Positions 62,986 to 64,000 of a stretch of 64,000 nucleotides of DNA are shown here, in pieces. This stretch comes from Clostridia bacterium (lineage in GTDB: Bacteria; Bacillota_A; Clostridia; TANB77; CAG-508): the NCBI GenBank assembly GCA_022791475.1, contig JAAVZD010000004.1:160056-224055 (forward strand), read 5' to 3'. How positions within the stretch are numbered: position 1 is the first letter of the stretch; each line of letters opens with the position of its first letter. Under the pieces are notes generated by a model. It was not told where the DNA came from and made no database searches. It saw nothing but the letters and a program-made list of their open reading frames with translations. Position numbers and translations under genes: made by a program.

Positions 62986-63651
62986 ATGATATTAGCAATA
63001 ACACAAAGGTATGAACAAATAGAAGATAAACACTTTAAAGAAAATTTTTATTTAAGCAAGGATTATAAAGATATATTTGAACAATTAGGAATAATACTAT
63101 TTCCAGTTTCATCAACAACAGGGATAGAAAAAGTAACTGACATATGTGATGGATTAATAGTAACAGGTAGGGCAATAGATATTAATCCTAAATACTATGG
63201 AGAAGAAGCAATAGAGGAAACAAATTTATCAAGCGATTATGATGGTGAAGATAAGTTAGACTTAATGCTTATAAATTCATTTCATAAAGTTAACAAGCCA
63301 ATTTTAGGAATTTGTGCAGGTGTGCAAGTTATAAATGTATGCTTTGGAGGAAGCTTATATCAAGATATCGAAAATCACACGAGTAAAGAAGCAATAACAA
63401 TTCATCCAATAAATATAGAGAAAGATTCATTTTTAGAAAAAATTTACAACACAAATCAAATAAAAGTAAACTCTTTTCACCATCAAGCAATAAATAAAGT
63501 AGCAGAAAACTTTAAAGTTGTAGCAACTAGTGAAGACGGAATAGTAGAAGCAATAGAATACAAAAATATAGTAGGAGTTCAATGGCATCCAGAAAAATCA
63601 AGAGATATGGAATTTTTCAGAAAATATATAGAAATATATGTAAAAAAATAA
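62986..63651 (+). CDS. Class I glutamine amidotransferase-like hydrolase (peptidase C26)
   Basis: A 221-residue protein like PuuD, which hydrolyses gamma-glutamyl-GABA; here the substrate may be another gamma-glutamyl compound. The nucleophile elbow is LGICAGVQVIN, and the His-Glu pair is in QWHPEKS. Conserved LIVTGRAIDINPKYYGE near residue 60 fits the family. ATG 62986 has TTGGAGAAAATAAAT before it; an upstream TTG at 62971 is less likely. Confidence 0.88.
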   Translation: MILAITQRYEQIEDKHFKENFYLSKDYKDIFEQLGIILFPVSSTTGIEKVTDICDGLIVTGRAIDINPKYYGEEAIEETNLSSDYDGEDKLDLMLINSFHKVNKPILGICAGVQVINVCFGGSLYQDIENHTSKEAITIHPINIEKDSFLEKIYNTNQIKVNSFHHQAINKVAENFKVVATSEDGIVEAIEYKNIVGVQWHPEKSRDMEFFRKYIEIYVKK

Positions 63652-63665
63652 TAAATTTTTATATA

Positions 63666-63690
63666 AAAGGCTTGCATTTGCAAGCTTTTT
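63666..63690 (+). terminator. Terminator before rpsB
   Basis: GCTTGCA (63670-63676) pairs with TGCAAGC (63679-63685), followed by TTTTT. A TATAAT at 63698-63703 may belong to the rpsB promoter, but its -35 is unclear. Confidence 0.75.
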
Positions 63691-63823
63691 ATGGTATTAT
63701 AATAAACGTTAAAAAAATACACACATTTTAATGAGTTTAAAAAGTGTGCTTGTACTAAATAAGGGCAAGTCTTTTTAAATGCTTAAGTTAAAGTGGAGGT
63801 AAAACAAAAAGGAGGAATAAAAA

Positions 63824-64000
63824 ATGGCAGTAGTTGCAATGAAACAATTACTAGAAGCAGGTGTTCACTTTGGACATCAAACAAGAAGATGGGATCCTAA
63901 AATGGCTGAATACATATTCCAAGCAAGAAATGGTATTCACATTATAGATCTACAAAAAACATCTAAAAAATTAGACGAAGCATATAGCTTCATGAGAGAA
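63824..64000 (+). CDS. rpsB: 30S ribosomal protein S2 (5' part)
   Basis: The first 59 codons read [20 protein letters not shown] and [20 protein letters not shown], the unmistakable N-terminus of S2. AAAGGAGG precedes the ATG. The gene runs out of the window. The 120-base leader (63704-63823) has a CTTG...CAAG hairpin and could hold a regulatory structure, not recognised. Confidence 0.97.
   Translation, partial: MAVVAMKQLLEAGVHFGHQTRRWDPKMAEYIFQARNGIHIIDLQKTSKKLDEAYSFMRE

Noticed and set aside
1..64000. CRISPR array
   Set aside because: No regularly spaced identical repeats were seen; the repeats present are dispersed palindromes.

Overview
The window looks like a low-GC, Gram-positive, anaerobic Firmicute of the Clostridia type. 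The evidence is very AT-rich DNA with AGA-dominated arginine codons and strong AGGAGG ribosome binding sites, a T-box in front of aspS, sortases with an LPxAG-type surface protein, a SpoVB-type flippase, a CarD/CdnL factor, AdhE and a reverse rubrerythrin behind a Fur/PerR-type regulator. I cannot name the species; an uncultured gut Clostridia lineage would fit.

Layout. 1-4.4 kb: partial DUF1653 gene, GNAT, RdgB and AdhE. 4.8-7.1 kb: a CnaB-domain LPEAG surface protein and a VanW/SH3 protein. 7.3-9.5 kb: aspS with its T-box on the minus strand. 9.6-13.8 kb: S1 protein, a replication-relaxation-like protein and a VirD4/TraG-type ATPase. 14.2-20.7 kb: flippase, HU, LytM peptidase, Prs and a GH3 enzyme. 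20.7-23 kb: small accessory stretch (SGNH remnant, Fic, tRNA-Leu, XRE regulator). 23.1-25.1 kb: TPR protein and UppP. 25.5-34.8 kb: type IV pilus operon (PilM-N fusion, PilO, pilins, PilD, PilB, PilT, PilC), followed by two sortases. 36.7-40.6 kb: CarD, DnaG and the primary sigma factor. 40.6-42.2 kb: SPFH and NfeD on the minus strand. 42.8-50.1 kb: MtaB, short AlaRS, HIT, HtrA, a pilin-like protein and RNase HII. 50.4-59.9 kb: ABC exporter pair, GIY-YIG protein, methyltransferase, nucleoside phosphorylase and an ABC-2 system. 60-64 kb: zinc ribbon protein, PerR/Fur, rubrerythrin, Rpn-type nuclease, C26 hydrolase and the start of rpsB.

The most striking signal is translational. Six genes are each split by exactly one extra base: aspS, a TPR membrane protein, the second sortase, nfeD, a pilin-like gene and rnhB. 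In all six the extra base is a C on the coding strand directly before a GGN glycine codon, so the zero frame shows an in-frame CGG codon at the break (quadruplets CGGT, CGGA x4, CGGC). In-frame CGG is otherwise almost absent: by eye I find two in vanW, one in a 72-aa gene and one in a doubtful ORF. aspS and rnhB are housekeeping genes, and catalytic residues of the sortase and of RNase HII lie after the shift. This suggests +1 recoding at CGG (unassigned or hungry CGG, or quadruplet decoding). A systematic sequencing insertion is the main alternative.

Second, the intergenic DNA is full of short dispersed palindromic repeats. One pair (17.9 and 37.3 kb) has a long stem with compensatory changes and a conserved loop. 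One GGGACG-type repeat has been inserted in frame into mtaB.
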